Shown here piece by piece: positions 23,543 to 31,017 of a stretch of DNA of 49,175 nt. How positions within the stretch are numbered: the first letter of the stretch is position 1; every line of letters starts with the position of its first letter. The stretch covers positions 1-49,175 of IMG/VR virus record IMGVR_UViG_3300037628_000192; one strand, 5' to 3'. Both the position numbers and the translations under genes were made by a program. The DNA is from a virus. The notes beneath the pieces were generated by a model. That model saw only the letters and a list, made by a program, of their open reading frames with translations, had not been told where the DNA came from and did not search any database.

Positions 23543-25144
23543 ATGAATATTGAAACCTTTAAAAATCTCCTCTCAAACTTTAACACCAAGCCGTTTCGTC
23601 CGGGCCAGGAAAAAGCCATACATTTTGCACTAGATAGCAGCCGAAAACTCCGGGTGATCTGTAGCCCAACCGGGTCCGGTAAGTCCCTAATAGCAATGGT
23701 AACTGGCATGGTTTATGGCAAGTTTCTCTATCTCTGCAGCTCAAAACAGCTCCAATCTCAAATCGAGTCCGAGTTTCCCGAGGTCGAGGTCATGTGGGGC
23801 CGGAATAACTTCACCTGTACACGCTCACCAGACAGATCATGCTCTGAATGTTTCTGGACCACCCTAGACCCATCTCGCCTAACAGACTCCATGAAAGACG
23901 TTAAAAAAGACTGCAAAGCTAAATGCAAATACGAACAGAAAAAACTTAAAGTCCTAGCTCATCCATACCAAGTTCTTAATTATTCCTATTTCTTAACTGA
24001 ATCGAATTTCATCGGCCTATTCTCAGACTATCCAATTATCCTATGTGACGAAGCTGACACCCTAGAATCCGCAATAGTTAGCTTTATCAAGATCAGAATC
24101 ACTAGCCACCAGTTGGAAAAACTCAAGATCCCGTACCCTGATCGAAAAACAGCAACATCTAACAAAGGATTAACATCCTGGCAGGAATGGTGTGAAATAG
24201 CCAAGGATAAAGTCTCTATTGGTATGCAACGTGTAAATAACGCACTTTCCAAAGAAGACGAGTCCACAGAACGATACGCATGGTTAATTAAAGAATACCA
24301 AACTCTCAAGGGGTTAAAAACCAAGATAAACATATTCAATAAATCCATGAACACCGACTGGATATTCGACGAGATAACAGACCAGGCCGGTGATGTCCGA
24401 GCGATAGAATTCAAACCTGTGTGGCTATCTCAAGAACTCTCAAATCAGTTCTTCTTTAAACATGCAGAATCATTCGTATTATTATCAGCCACGTTCCCAC
24501 CGCCTCAGATTTTATCAAAGATTCTAGGAATTCCTACAGGTGATATCGATTATATAACCCTCCCATCTAACTTTCCTAAGTCAAACCGCACCGTTTACAT
24601 GAAACCTAGTGGCGACTTATCATATAAAACCTTTAACCAGGAAGTCGGGGGCGTTATATCTCAAATCAAAACCATTCTTAAAAAGCATTCAAATGAGAAG
24701 GGAATTATTCATACGGTTAGTTGGAAATTAAATCAACTAGTAGTCCAAATCAACAATAAACGTCTAATAACACATGACTTTAACAATAAAATTGAGATCT
24801 TACAGTATTTTATGGATTCTAAAAAACCTTTGGTATTCGTGTCACCATCATCCACCCGAGGGTTAAATTTAGAGAATGACCTGTGCCGATTCAGTATCAT
24901 AGCTAAAATGCCGTACCAGTCTCTTGCAGATAAACTAGTCTCCCAACGTGTATTCGGTTCTGCAATGGGCAACGCATGGTACGCTTCGGATGCAGCTCAG
25001 GGAATTGTTCAAGCTACGGGTCGGGCTGTACGTTCTGATAAGGATTATGCCGTAACGTATGTATTAGATCGTCAGGCAGTTGATAAGATATTGAAATACC
25101 AGAGTTTGTTTCCTAGTTACTGGATGGAGGCCGTGGAGGTTTAA
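23543..25144 (+). CDS. DinG/XPD-like superfamily 2 helicase with iron-sulphur Cys cluster
   Basis: The 533-aa protein has Walker A SPTGSGKS (residues 41-48), a Walker B/DEAD box CDEAD (168-172) and motif VI QATGRAVR (490-497). Cys92, Cys100, Cys103, Cys124 and Cys128 lie between motifs I and II, where XPD and DinG hold a 4Fe-4S cluster. These enzymes unwind DNA 5' to 3' and remove R-loops or branched structures. No exonuclease or arch-domain extension is visible; at 533 residues it is shorter than most DinG proteins. It is the largest replication gene and probably the replicative or restart helicase. Confidence 0.8.
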   Translation: MNIETFKNLLSNFNTKPFRPGQEKAIHFALDSSRKLRVICSPTGSGKSLIAMVTGMVYGKFLYLCSSKQLQSQIESEFPEVEVMWGRNNFTCTRSPDRSCSECFWTTLDPSRLTDSMKDVKKDCKAKCKYEQKKLKVLAHPYQVLNYSYFLTESNFIGLFSDYPIILCDEADTLESAIVSFIKIRITSHQLEKLKIPYPDRKTATSNKGLTSWQEWCEIAKDKVSIGMQRVNNALSKEDESTERYAWLIKEYQTLKGLKTKINIFNKSMNTDWIFDEITDQAGDVRAIEFKPVWLSQELSNQFFFKHAESFVLLSATFPPPQILSKILGIPTGDIDYITLPSNFPKSNRTVYMKPSGDLSYKTFNQEVGGVISQIKTILKKHSNEKGIIHTVSWKLNQLVVQINNKRLITHDFNNKIEILQYFMDSKKPLVFVSPSSTRGLNLENDLCRFSIIAKMPYQSLADKLVSQRVFGSAMGNAWYASDAAQGIVQATGRAVRSDKDYAVTYVLDRQAVDKILKYQSLFPSYWMEAVEV

Positions 25145-25170
25145 CAATTTAACATAAAGGGAGGAACGCC

Positions 25171-25401
25171 ATGAAAGAATGTAAACAGGTTAAGTGGCAG
25201 TTAAAGAAGAATGCCGAAGGGCTTTGTAGGCAATGTGGCAGGCCGGCTGATGGGAGGATGCACTGTACTGATTGTATCATAAAATTTAGAGTTCGTAATA
25301 GAAATTACTACCGAATAAAACATGGGATCTCTATTGATGCGCCACTCGCTGCATGTGGCAGACCAAGTAGAATACTGATAATGAAGGAGGACAACAAATG
25401 A
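25171..25401 (+). CDS. zinc-ribbon mini-protein, paralog of the 13464 gene
   Basis: The 76-aa protein contains GLCRQCGRPADGRMHCTDC (residues about 17-35), the same GLCxxC...CxxC layout as 13464. Basic flanks follow (RVRNRNYYRIKHG). GGGAGG precedes the start. The stop overlaps the next gene (ATGA). Confidence 0.65.
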   Translation: MKECKQVKWQLKKNAEGLCRQCGRPADGRMHCTDCIIKFRVRNRNYYRIKHGISIDAPLAACGRPSRILIMKEDNK

Positions 25402-25574
25402 AAACACTAGAAGAAATGGCAGATGAACATTGGAAATGGATAGAGGGACTGTTCGAAACTAGAAACAAAGGAGACAAGATCACTATAGTTGAGATTCCGA
25501 CGGCTGCATATCTCTACAAAACAGCTTTCACTCACGGGTATAAACATGGTAAAAAACATAAGGGGGACAAATGA
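25398..25574 (+). CDS. small hypothetical protein (58 aa)
   Basis: ATG 25398, after AAGGAGG, gives 58 residues beginning MKTLEEMADEHW and ending in a basic GYKHGKKHKGDK. It overlaps genes on both sides by ATGA. The first residues MKT-x-E resemble the next two genes. No family is recognised. Confidence 0.6.
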   Translation: MKTLEEMADEHWKWIEGLFETRNKGDKITIVEIPTAAYLYKTAFTHGYKHGKKHKGDK

Positions 25575-25774
25575 AAACATCCGAAGCACTCTTCGAAGCA
25601 GTTGAATCCGTATCTCTAGTCCACCAAGCCATGTTCGATGATATGAACGATCCAGACACCAAGCCAGCCGGGGTTGAATGGATTCAAAAGTATTATCCAA
25701 TCATAACAGATGCGTACCAAATTCTATCAGATGCTCGAAACAGTTATAATGACCACGAAAGAGGCGAGGGATGA
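25571..25774 (+). CDS. small helical protein
   Basis: The 67-aa product is acidic and helical (MKTSEALFEAVESVSLVHQA). It overlaps both neighbours by ATGA, indicating coupled translation. No family is recognised. Confidence 0.6.
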   Translation: MKTSEALFEAVESVSLVHQAMFDDMNDPDTKPAGVEWIQKYYPIITDAYQILSDARNSYNDHERGEG

Positions 25775-25935
25775 AGACAATACAAGAAACTGAGAAAGAG
25801 TTTAGAAAAACTCGCTGGTATGGTATTTTAAAAGAGGCATTTGGTGACAATTTTCCTCAAGCCGATGTAGATGAGGATTCGAGCCAAGACGGTGGAAAAC
25901 TGGAGGTGAGGGATGGAATTATACAAGGGAGCTAG
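25771..25935 (+). CDS. small hypothetical protein (54 aa)
   Basis: ATG 25771 gives 54 residues beginning MKTIQETEKEFRKTRW. The C-terminus KLEVRDG is written by the ribosome binding site cassette of the next gene, and the frames overlap by 23 bases. The same cassette recurs at 26258. No family is recognised. Confidence 0.5.
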   Translation: MKTIQETEKEFRKTRWYGILKEAFGDNFPQADVDEDSSQDGGKLEVRDGIIQGS

Positions 25936-26101
25936 ATATATCTATCTACAAGTGGACCCGGATGGCGAATCAGCTTGCGACTGGATTGAAGGGGTAACGT
26001 GGCGTGAGGATCGTATTAACGAAACAGATATTGAGTATATTCGTGCAGATTTGGTTGTAGATGGGGCGATTCTGAACAATGTGGCAATAAAGGAGGGGTG
26101 A
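25913..26101 (+). CDS. small acidic protein
   Basis: The 62-aa protein starts at ATG 25913 with GGAGGTGAGGG upstream. It is beta-rich and acidic with several Trp and Tyr. No family is recognised. Confidence 0.6.
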   Translation: MELYKGARYIYLQVDPDGESACDWIEGVTWREDRINETDIEYIRADLVVDGAILNNVAIKEG

Positions 26102-26104
26102 GGG

Positions 26105-26284
26105 ATGGCTAAAGAGAAAATATATTCATTCAAACTCCACGATTGGGCAATGGCTCAACTCCCATTTGAAATAGCGCAAGCAATGCGTAAAAATGCGTGG
26201 AATGTTTTTGGTATTTATGAAATGGTAAAAGAGGGATTATCTTTAGAGAAGCGTAAGAAACTGGAGGTGAGGGATGAAGATTAA
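26105..26284 (+). CDS. small hypothetical protein (59 aa)
   Basis: ATG 26105 follows AAAGGAGGGGTGAGGG and gives 59 residues ending KLEVRDED. The end again reads through the ribosome binding site of the next gene (26274). The helical middle (MAQLPFEIAQAMRKNAW) suggests a small fold. No family is recognised. Confidence 0.55.
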   Translation: MAKEKIYSFKLHDWAMAQLPFEIAQAMRKNAWNVFGIYEMVKEGLSLEKRKKLEVRDED

Positions 26285-26534
26285 AATAGAATTACTGGCA
26301 GGAACATCTAGTGGCTCGCTGGTAATAAATGGTGAAAGAAAAATGTGTCCGTTCTCTGAAACGGATCTTAAACATCCTCATTGTGGCACTTGGTGTGCTC
26401 TCTTTGGAGAGCCCGACGCAGATAATATCTCTGATAAGACTCTCATAACAATCTCACTTTGCCACGCTTTCTTGGCATGTTCTCCTGAGGACTTCACCGA
26501 CGAAAGACCGATAAAAAAGGAGGTGGAGGGATGA
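26274..26534 (+). CDS. small Cys-containing protein
   Basis: The 86-aa protein has CPFSE, CGTWC and two later Cys, so a metal site is possible. GGAGGTGAGGG precedes the start. The stop overlaps the next gene (ATGA). Confidence 0.6.
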   Translation: MKIKIELLAGTSSGSLVINGERKMCPFSETDLKHPHCGTWCALFGEPDADNISDKTLITISLCHAFLACSPEDFTDERPIKKEVEG

Positions 26535-26725
26535 CAAACAAACAATACATTAAACACCGCAACTTATTAATACCTGAAGCCATCAGATACACAAACTCTC
26601 TGTTTAACGTACAGGATAACGGGATGATAGCACGTAAATTTGATTGGGATTGGACTAGGATATACCTTGCTAAAATGTCAGAACTGGCAATAGCTGAGGG
26701 GTTGTGTGACCCGGGGTGTGTTTGA
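26531..26725 (+). CDS. small helical protein
   Basis: The 64-aa product has the upstream site AAAGGAGGTGGAGGG. It is helical with two C-terminal Cys. No family is recognised. Confidence 0.6.
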   Translation: MTNKQYIKHRNLLIPEAIRYTNSLFNVQDNGMIARKFDWDWTRIYLAKMSELAIAEGLCDPGCV

Positions 26726-26737
26726 AAGGAGGGTAAA

Positions 26738-26923
26738 ATGGCAAAAGCACATTGTTGGGCGAGTAAATTAGAGACTTTGGAAGAGTACAGTCCCGAATGG
26801 ATGAAAATTTATGACGGTGGTGTGGATTCTTCCTGTATGCTTTGGAATGGGCACGAAGGGCCACATGAATTTGTGCCGGATAACGAAATTGGGGTTGAGT
26901 TTAATGGATCAGACAACAATTAA
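26738..26923 (+). CDS. small hypothetical protein
   Basis: The 61-aa acidic protein has two Cys and several His, with AAAGGAGGG upstream. Its end overlaps the next gene at 26904 by 20 bases. Confidence 0.6.
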   Translation: MAKAHCWASKLETLEEYSPEWMKIYDGGVDSSCMLWNGHEGPHEFVPDNEIGVEFNGSDNN

Positions 26924-27089
26924 GGAATTAAAGAGGGATTTATATCGTTCTTTGCTCCTAAAGGAGTTTAGTAGCTGGACTGAAAGTGAACAACAGATAC
27001 TTATAGCACTTTTTAAAGATGATGATATTCAGGAATTTATTGGGGCAGCAGACCGCAAGTATTTTAAGGTGTTTTTAGAAATGGTTTGA
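26904..27089 (+). CDS. small helical protein
   Basis: ATG 26904 gives 61 residues (MDQTTIKELKRDLYRSLLLK); a longer frame from 26811 overlaps the previous gene entirely and was not used. It ends at the first ACGGTAGCT repeat. Confidence 0.5.
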   Translation: MDQTTIKELKRDLYRSLLLKEFSSWTESEQQILIALFKDDDIQEFIGAADRKYFKVFLEMV

Positions 27090-27361
27090 CGGTAGCTAGA
27101 CAGGAGGGTTAAATGAAACTTGATATACCAGAAGAAGAATGGGTGTTTTTTAAGTCTGTTTTGGGGGAGGGCTGTAATTATATCAAGAGTCTTCATATGA
27201 AACATATTAATCTTGATGAGCATGTAACCTTGAATAATATATGTGCATTAGTCTGGATGCCAGAACATTGTCCGTGGATCAAGAATGACGGTAGCTAGTA
27301 TATAGAAAAACGGTAGCTGGACTTCGAACAATACTTCGAATGATCGCGAAAAACGGTAGCT
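27089..27361 (+). repeat. ACGGTAGCT direct repeats, left cluster
   Basis: Four direct copies of ACGGTAGCT lie at 27089, 27288, 27310 and 27353. A fifth is at 29806, on the other side of the leftward genes. The copies at 27288 and 29806 share 14 bases (ACGGTAGCTAGTAT). Between the third and fourth copies are TTCGAA (twice) and TCGCGA palindromes. They could be protein-binding sites or the borders of an inserted segment. Confidence 0.75.
27113..27298 (+). CDS. small hypothetical protein
   Basis: The 61-aa protein has AGGAGGG upstream. Its last codons and stop lie inside the second ACGGTAGCTAG repeat. It is the last rightward gene before the leftward cluster. No family is recognised. Confidence 0.55.
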   Translation: MKLDIPEEEWVFFKSVLGEGCNYIKSLHMKHINLDEHVTLNNICALVWMPEHCPWIKNDGS

Positions 27362-27452
27362 AACATATCGATATCATATAGGTTTCTGCTGTTTAGGATA
27401 TTTTGTATAAATGTGTTATTAAACCATTAGCGGGTATTAAATTGGGGCAAAT
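27299..27452. other. non-coding junction before the leftward genes
   Basis: No gene is seen. Two ACGGTAGCT copies, several short palindromes and an AT-rich stretch occupy the region up to the bidirectional terminator. Confidence 0.5.
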
Positions 27453-27486
27453 AAAAAGGCCTAGTTGATTAAACTAGACCTCTTTA
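27453..27486. terminator. bidirectional terminator between converging operons
   Basis: AAAAAGG and CCTCTTT flank an inner stem CTAGTT/AACTAG with a short loop. The arrangement gives a T-tract on either strand. It separates the rightward genes ending at 27298 from the leftward genes ending at 27506. Confidence 0.75.
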
Positions 27487-27505
27487 TCAGACTTTGGCGG
27501 GAATG

Positions 27506-27835
27506 TCAAACTATTTCTTTATTATACACCTTCCTTTGTTTTCCCAATAAAACTGCCCAAACACATGCTAAACAATGTGTACCAACAAACTGCCTTAACT
27601 CTTCAAGATCCTTAACATCAACATCAAAATCTTGAGCTGTGTTGTACCAGTCTTTTATTCGGTTAAGGGCAATTTCGACTGCTGACTCATAATGACCTTT
27701 TTGCAGTTTAAACGATTGAGCATCTATAATATTCACGGCCTCTTCACTGATTATATTGGTTACTTCGTTAAAAATATAAGTTGAAGAGGTACCAATATTT
27801 CTGCAAAACGCAGTTGCAGCTTCATAACTATTCAT
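27506..27835 (-). CDS. helical protein of the leftward cluster
   Basis: The 109-aa protein is mostly alpha-helical. A C-terminal hydrophobic segment THCLACVWAVLLGKQ might touch a membrane. AAGGGAGGTG lies eight bases before the start. It is the last gene of the leftward operon. No family is recognised. Confidence 0.65.
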   Translation of the reverse strand: MNSYEAATAFCRNIGTSSTYIFNEVTNIISEEAVNIIDAQSFKLQKGHYESAVEIALNRIKDWYNTAQDFDVDVKDLEELRQFVGTHCLACVWAVLLGKQRKVYNKEIV

Positions 27836-27838
27836 CTT

Positions 27839-28051
27839 TCACACCTCCCTTAATATTTCTATCTGTTCTGGAGTGGTTTTTAACCCTTCCAGTGCCCTGC
27901 TCTCCACTAGTTTTTCATCCTTAGAGATACCTTCAACGCCGGACCCGATGCAAATTGAACAAGGGTCTACTCCCTTCCCTTGCCCGGTCCCTCTACATGC
28001 CCGGCACTCTATAACATATCGTAACGTTTGATATAGCGAGTGATAATCCAT
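27839..28051 (-). CDS. DnaJ-type zinc-finger mini-protein
   Basis: The start at 28051 follows AAAGGAGGTATAACA and gives 70 residues; an upstream in-frame ATG (28072) precedes that site and was not used. CRACRGTG and CSICIGSG are the paired CXXCXGXG motifs found in DnaJ zinc fingers. A similar pair occurs in the gene at 48638. Such free modules bind proteins or nucleic acid; the partner is unknown. Confidence 0.7.
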   Translation of the reverse strand: MDYHSLYQTLRYVIECRACRGTGQGKGVDPCSICIGSGVEGISKDEKLVESRALEGLKTTPEQIEILREV

Positions 28052-28053
28052 TG

Positions 28054-28392
28054 TTATACCTCCTTTAAACATACAATCTTGTCAATTATATGTTCTAGCG
28101 CAAACCAGGCATACCAGTTCAACAAGTTATCGTTATCTTTCTTTAATGGTTCGCCTATTTCATCTTCAAACGTATTCAGACAAGCTAGTATATCTTCAAT
28201 GTTACGTTTCGCGAATGGTTTAGTCTCACTGTAATAGGTAAAACCACTTACACCTGCGCTTGCGTCCCTATAATCCATTGGATACTCCCATACCTCCGGC
28301 CAAGTCGCGCCCATTTGACGCATAACAGCTTGGAATAGATTCTTTTCATACTCTTCAAAACAGGTTTTTTCTATGGCACTTTTCATTTTCAT
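28054..28392 (-). CDS. hypothetical protein of the leftward cluster
   Basis: The 112-aa protein is mixed helix and loop with many Trp and Tyr (GATWPEVWEYPMDYRD). AAAAGGAGAGA lies seven bases before the start. No family is recognised. Confidence 0.65.
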   Translation of the reverse strand: MKMKSAIEKTCFEEYEKNLFQAVMRQMGATWPEVWEYPMDYRDASAGVSGFTYYSETKPFAKRNIEDILACLNTFEDEIGEPLKKDNDNLLNWYAWFALEHIIDKIVCLKEV

Positions 28393-28418
28393 AACTCTCT
28401 CCTTTTCATATCAGTTGT

Positions 28419-28655
28419 TTAATAATCAGTACCACTCCCCATATTAACAAGGTCAAGATCATCTTCTGAAAGTTGGCCATAGGTATAAAGCCCATGTTTT
28501 AACGGAACTTCAATGCGATCCGGGTCTCTTTTCCATCTTTTAACCTTGCCATTAACCTTCCATCTTTGAGGTGTATCATCTGCATTTTTGTTCATTACAT
28601 GGTGGATCATATCACCATACTGCAATGCTTTTGCTTGTTCTAATGTAATTGACAT
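28419..28655 (-). CDS. small basic protein
   Basis: The 78-aa product has a beta-rich centre (RWKVNGKVKRWKRDPDRIEV) and an acidic end. AAAAAGGAGGG precedes the start. It resembles small phage proteins with an SH3-like fold, but the family was not established. Confidence 0.6.
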   Translation of the reverse strand: MSITLEQAKALQYGDMIHHVMNKNADDTPQRWKVNGKVKRWKRDPDRIEVPLKHGLYTYGQLSEDDLDLVNMGSGTDY

Positions 28656-28668
28656 AACTCCCTCCTTT

Positions 28669-28749
28669 TTATTTACTCCGTTTAAACCAACATATTAACA
28701 ACATTGAATAAAATACACTAAACATTAATAAAGCTATCCAATTTTCCAT
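28669..28749 (-). CDS. 26-aa single-span membrane peptide
   Basis: After AAAAGGAG on the reverse strand, ATG at 28749 begins MENWIALLMFSVFYSMLLIC, followed by a basic end (WFKRSK). One membrane span and a good ribosome binding site make translation likely. It could disturb the host membrane or act in exclusion; this is inference. Confidence 0.55.
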   Translation of the reverse strand: MENWIALLMFSVFYSMLLICWFKRSK

Positions 28750-28826
28750 AGTTTCTCCTTTTCACCCTTGGCTCTACCCCTCACCCGCTATAGATCGTTG
28801 AATGTGCGGGCTCTCAGGGAGTCGGT

Positions 28827-29036
28827 TTAGTGGTTATCTAGTTCTTCAATAGCCTGATTTGGTGTAAACCCTAGATTATAAAGATATGTTACAGTATCCC
28901 AACAAATCACACCACTTGGTGTATAACCCTTAATCTTATTGGATTGAAAATAATCCTTCTCAGATTCCAAGTTGTTTTGATATTCAGACATCCAGGCTTG
29001 TTTTCTTTGCATCGGTGTAAGTCTCATGTTGTTCAC
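28827..29036 (-). CDS. first gene of the leftward cluster
   Basis: The 69-aa protein is basic in its first half (MNNMRLTPMQRKQAWMSEYQ) with an acidic end. AAAAGGAGTG lies before the start. The gene follows a promoter-like TTGACA on the reverse strand. No family is recognised. Confidence 0.65.
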   Translation of the reverse strand: MNNMRLTPMQRKQAWMSEYQNNLESEKDYFQSNKIKGYTPSGVICWDTVTYLYNLGFTPNQAIEELDNH

Positions 29037-29064
29037 TCCTTTTATTTAATTGATTTAAAGTTAA

Positions 29065-29097
29065 CTTATACTTAATGAATTGTTCACTCTTTGTCAA
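29065..29097 (-). promoter_or_regulatory. leftward promoter candidate
   Basis: On the reverse strand TTGACA (29092-29097) is a consensus -35 box. TATAAG (29065-29070) is a good -10 box, but the spacing is about 21 bases. The placement just upstream of the leftward genes supports a promoter. The exact -10 is uncertain. Confidence 0.4.
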
Positions 29098-29180
29098 CAC
29101 TTTTATTAAATATAAATTGTCATACATAACTGATAATACATAACTTAAAATAAAACTTATCCCTTACATGATATGTTTAG

Positions 29181-29208
29181 TTGACACCGGACTCATTATT
29201 AAGATAAA
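29181..29208 (+). promoter_or_regulatory. rightward promoter candidate
   Basis: TTGACA at 29181-29186 is followed after 16 bases by GATAAA. It could transcribe the terminase and late genes. The -10 match is moderate. Confidence 0.4.
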
Positions 29209-29498
29209 CTTTGGCTACCATTTTTCTATGGTCTAAACCATACAAGGGAGGCACACAATCAGACATATATACTGTATAAGCTGGATCAATTCACATAAAC
29301 AGATCATTTAATCCAACTGCTATGCAGATTATACCAGCTACACCTTGATATGCTATTGATAATGGTTACTGATAAGATGGTGCGATGATGTTTAACCACA
29401 GGAAACAGAGTTTCATCACATTCAACAAGCTGGTCAGGTCATCAGTACCAGTTACATTGTAGCTACATTGTCGCTACTGATCATGATTAAGAGGGCTT

Positions 29499-29786
29499 AT
29501 GATAACAACTGTTAACAATGTAGAACAACCGTTACTCACTATACCTAATGATATGTTTGTTGTTATTGGTATGAGTACAAGCAAGTATGACCCCTCCTCT
29601 AGTGTCATAACAACCGATCAAACACTGGTTATCACCCAGCATAAGGCCACCGCACCTACCACAATGTGGTACAGTACCACCAGGCCAGACCCGTTGGGGG
29701 GTTTCGATTTTCCGGGGGGGTATAAGAGCGCAAATATTACACGAACGGTTTTTGAGAAACAGCACTTAACTAATAGTGAACATTAA
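29499..29786 (+). CDS. doubtful small ORF
   Basis: This 95-codon frame begins MITTVNNVEQPLLTIP with AGAGGG upstream. It is rich in Thr and Ser and has no motif. It overlaps the ACAATGTA repeat and has no coupling with neighbours, so it may not be translated. Confidence 0.3.
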   Translation: MITTVNNVEQPLLTIPNDMFVVIGMSTSKYDPSSSVITTDQTLVITQHKATAPTTMWYSTTRPDPLGGFDFPGGYKSANITRTVFEKQHLTNSEH

Positions 29787-29805
29787 AGGGGATAAACAGT
29801 AAAAA

Positions 29806-29819
29806 ACGGTAGCTAGTAT
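29806..29819 (+). repeat. right copy of the 14-bp direct repeat
   Basis: ACGGTAGCTAGTAT matches 27288-27301 exactly and in the same orientation. Together the two copies bracket the leftward gene cluster and its control region. Confidence 0.75.
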
Positions 29820-29838
29820 TTGCTAAGGGGAGGGGGAT

Positions 29839-30117
29839 ATGGCTAATGATCGTATTTGGATGTTTTGCAAGACCTGTGATAAGGGGATTTTAATAACAAA
29901 GCACTATCCGGGTAGAGATTTAGGCGAACTTTGGAAGCCAGAACGAATTATACCTTGGATAGAGGAGCATTTAAGGCATCATCCCGATAGGTATCACATG
30001 CATTTAAGGGGCAACCCTGGGATAGATTTCACGACAGATGATTATTGGAATCCGGGGAGTTACCGTAGGGAGTCTTTTACACGTTTCTTAGCAGCTTGGA
30101 AGGAGGGGGAATTATGA
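29839..30117 (+). CDS. small protein with N-terminal zinc pair
   Basis: The 92-aa protein has CKTCDKG at residues 10-16 and a His-rich helix (EEHLRHHPDRYHMHLRG). GGGAGGGGG precedes the start. It may bind metal with the Cys and His residues. The stop overlaps a membrane peptide start (ATGA). Confidence 0.6.
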   Translation: MANDRIWMFCKTCDKGILITKHYPGRDLGELWKPERIIPWIEEHLRHHPDRYHMHLRGNPGIDFTTDDYWNPGSYRRESFTRFLAAWKEGEL

Positions 30118-30206
30118 TTTTAGGTATGGAATGGTATATTTGGTTACTATTAATACCACCCATCATGTTTGTAGTGGGTATTATCATTTTGGTTGATAAG
30201 TTATAA
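30114..30206 (+). CDS. 30-aa membrane peptide
   Basis: ATG 30114 follows AAGGAGGGGG and gives MILGMEWYIWLLLIPPIMFV plus VGIIILVDKL, nearly all hydrophobic. A single membrane span is clear. Coupling to the upstream gene supports translation. The role is unknown. Confidence 0.55.
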   Translation: MILGMEWYIWLLLIPPIMFVVGIIILVDKL

Positions 30207-30218
30207 AAGGGGGGGGAT

Positions 30219-30452
30219 ATGAAAACAATCGATCGTTTATTTCCAGATGCTTGTAAGAATAACTGCCCGAAATGTAATGACTTTAATGCTGCCTCTAAAT
30301 ATATGCCTGAGGGGCAGGTGTATGCTAATGATGAAGAACTCAGGTTTAACACGGGTATACCAGCGAAGACAATTACAGTTGAAGAGCATTTATTATGGAC
30401 ATGCAGATGTGGTTATTTTTGGATAACTAAAACGGCAGATTCAGCTCCTTAA
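30219..30452 (+). CDS. small zinc-ribbon protein
   Basis: The 77-aa protein has two Cys pairs, CPKC near residue 15 and CRCG near residue 66. GGGGGGGG precedes the start. It probably forms one zinc ribbon; the partner is unknown. Confidence 0.6.
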   Translation: MKTIDRLFPDACKNNCPKCNDFNAASKYMPEGQVYANDEELRFNTGIPAKTITVEEHLLWTCRCGYFWITKTADSAP

Positions 30453-30466
30453 AGGAGGGGCAATAA

Positions 30467-30490
30467 TTGAAACTCTTAAAAAGAATCTAA
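30467..30490 (+). CDS. seven-codon leader frame before the small terminase
   Basis: AAAGGAGGGG sits eight bases before TTG 30467, which reads MKLLKRI and stops as TAATG over the next start. The small terminase ATG has no site of its own nearby. A leader that delivers ribosomes by coupling is possible. Confidence 0.3.
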   Translation: MKLLKRI

Positions 30491-31017
30491 TGGCAAACAG
30501 TCAATCAATTACATCACTCACCGAGGCTCAGAAAGAACTCGCCCGGTATAAGTTCAAACATCCGCGCTCAACGAATAAGAAACTCGGCGAGAAGTTCGGC
30601 TGGGGTACGAATTGGGTGAACGTCGTCCGTAACTCAGAGCCATTTAAGAAGTTTATAGCTAAATTAGAGGCCCGGAAAACTGTTGCTGTCGTTGCAAGGC
30701 TGGCTAACTTCGAGGCCGAGACAATCATCAACGGTGCGGTTGCTCAGACCTACCTAGGGGATAGGTTGAATGAGGATATCGACGAGCAGGACATGGTTGG
30801 GAAGAAAATGAAGGACACCATAGCCATTAAAGCCGTGGATTCTTTACACAGACAGATAGAACGAACGGTTAAGACTCCAGGTGGTGATGATGCGGCTGGA
30901 AAAGTTAATATTGAGAACATGCAGGTGAATATAGATACAATGTCAATGAAAGATTTGATGGAATACATTATGAAAGGATCGTTGCCGGTTGTTAAACAGA
31001 TAGAGGGGGGAGGATAA
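30490..31017 (+). CDS. terminase small subunit (probable)
   Basis: The 175-aa protein has an N-terminal helix-turn-helix-like region (residues 10-50: LTEAQKELARYKFKHPRS, KKLGEKFGWGTNWVNVVRN). A helical middle and a flexible Gly-rich C-terminus follow. This layout matches small terminases that bind packaging-site DNA and deliver it to the large subunit, encoded two genes downstream. The start has no direct ribosome binding site and may depend on the upstream leader. The call rests on architecture and position. Confidence 0.65.
   Translation: MANSQSITSLTEAQKELARYKFKHPRSTNKKLGEKFGWGTNWVNVVRNSEPFKKFIAKLEARKTVAVVARLANFEAETIINGAVAQTYLGDRLNEDIDEQDMVGKKMKDTIAIKAVDSLHRQIERTVKTPGGDDAAGKVNIENMQVNIDTMSMKDLMEYIMKGSLPVVKQIEGGG

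Larger units (their letters stand above)
29037..29498. other. divergent intergenic control region
   Basis: This 462-base AT-rich stretch separates leftward and rightward genes and holds no convincing gene. Besides the two promoter candidates it has TACATTGT at 29453 and 29464 with its reverse complement ACAATGTA at 29515. The arms GTAGC/GCTAC and several TGATAA-type repeats also occur between 29340 and 29380. It may hold operators or a second origin. Confidence 0.55.
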
